In this document: piece after piece, positions 4,816-5,014 of the stretch
How the letters are laid out: every line of letters begins with the position of its first letter
Numbering within the stretch: position 1 is the first letter of the stretch
Assembly: GCA_012842765.1 (NCBI GenBank)
Contig: DUWJ01000150.1
Location: 1 to 5,014 of the forward strand
Source: Bacillota bacterium
GTDB taxonomy: Bacteria; Bacillota; DTU025
Reading direction: 5' to 3'
Length of the DNA stretch: 5,014 nt
Program-made: the position numbers and the translations under genes
Notes under the pieces: model-generated
Seen by the model: only the letters and a program-made list of their open reading frames with translations
Told to the model about the DNA's origin: nothing
Databases searched by the model: none

Positions 4816-5014
4816 CTATTCGTCGCCTTCGGTATTCCTCCACCCCCTGCCACAGCGCCCGTGGTGCATCATGCCGCCTGCTGTCTGGTCCCCGTCGTTA
4901 CGTCGCCCATGACGCGCACCGCACCTAGGGCAAGCCGCTCCGGCGCCTTGGCGATACATGGCAACGGGTGCCTCGAACTCATAACTGCAATCCTCGCACC
5001 GCAGCTTCCGCGCA
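4816..5014 (-). CDS. Small zinc-ribbon protein with Gly/His tail (5' partial)
   Basis: A minus-strand frame is open from the right edge to a TAG at 4816-4818 and gives 65 residues starting ARKLRCEDCSYEFEA. Four cysteines in two CxxC pairs (C6/C9 and C28/C31, the second as CPRCG) make an FmdB/rubredoxin-like zinc ribbon. The tail GGMMHHGRCGRG adds two His and a Cys. The N-terminus should lie only a few codons beyond the window, since RKLRCEDC is close to where such proteins begin. Small proteins of this type are often regulatory or metal-binding, and the exact role is unknown. It is followed after 123 bases by the radical SAM gene on the same strand and may share a transcript with it. The frame has no visible start codon at its proper place, but the paired CxxC motifs strongly support coding. 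Confidence 0.75.
   Translation of the reverse strand, partial: ARKLRCEDCSYEFEAPVAMYRQGAGAACPRCGARHGRRNDGDQTAGGMMHHGRCGRGWRNTEGDE

Overview
The window looks like part of the chromosome of a strictly anaerobic, fairly GC-rich bacterium. The gene set (NifX/orange-protein-type small metal-cluster proteins, a DUF5320-type Gly/Arg-rich protein, and two MinD-like ATPases with an inserted two-cluster ferredoxin) is typical of obligate anaerobes such as Clostridia-type Bacillota, sulfate reducers and some archaea. Strong AGGAGGT-like ribosome sites, GTG/TTG starts and a good sigma-70-type promoter favour a bacterium, perhaps a Bacillota-like one. The exact lineage cannot be fixed from the sequence alone.

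Layout. Positions 1-135 (+) hold the 3' end of a small membrane-anchored protein gene. Everything else is on the minus strand and reads right to left. First comes the 3' part of a small zinc-ribbon protein (5014-4816). A possibly structured spacer follows, then a radical SAM protein with a C-terminal winged helix (4692-3718). Next is a 212-base control region with a near-consensus promoter (TTGACA, 18-bp spacer, TATACT) bracketed by two direct repeats of a CATATG-centred, partly palindromic motif. A third, inverted copy lies in the leader. Then come DUF5320 (3505-3095), a NifX-family protein with a TTG start (2970-2584), and a second NifX-family protein with a His/Cys-rich tail (2470-2063). 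A compact intrinsic terminator-like hairpin (2049-2021) separates these from two ATPase genes that overlap by 4 bases (1965-1066 and 1069-146).

How they fit together. The small NifX proteins plus paired ATPase/ferredoxin proteins resemble the orange protein (ORP) complex gene set of Desulfovibrio. There, a NifX-like protein carries a sulfide-bridged Mo-Cu cluster and partners with MinD/Mrp-type ATPases. By analogy, the two ATPases may use ATP hydrolysis and [4Fe-4S] chemistry to load, move or reduce a metal-sulfur centre on the NifX-family proteins. This role is inferred. The Desulfovibrio operons are sigma-54 dependent, whereas the promoter here looks like sigma-70 with repressor-type operators, so control would differ. 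No CRISPR array, tRNA, rRNA or insertion sequence was seen.
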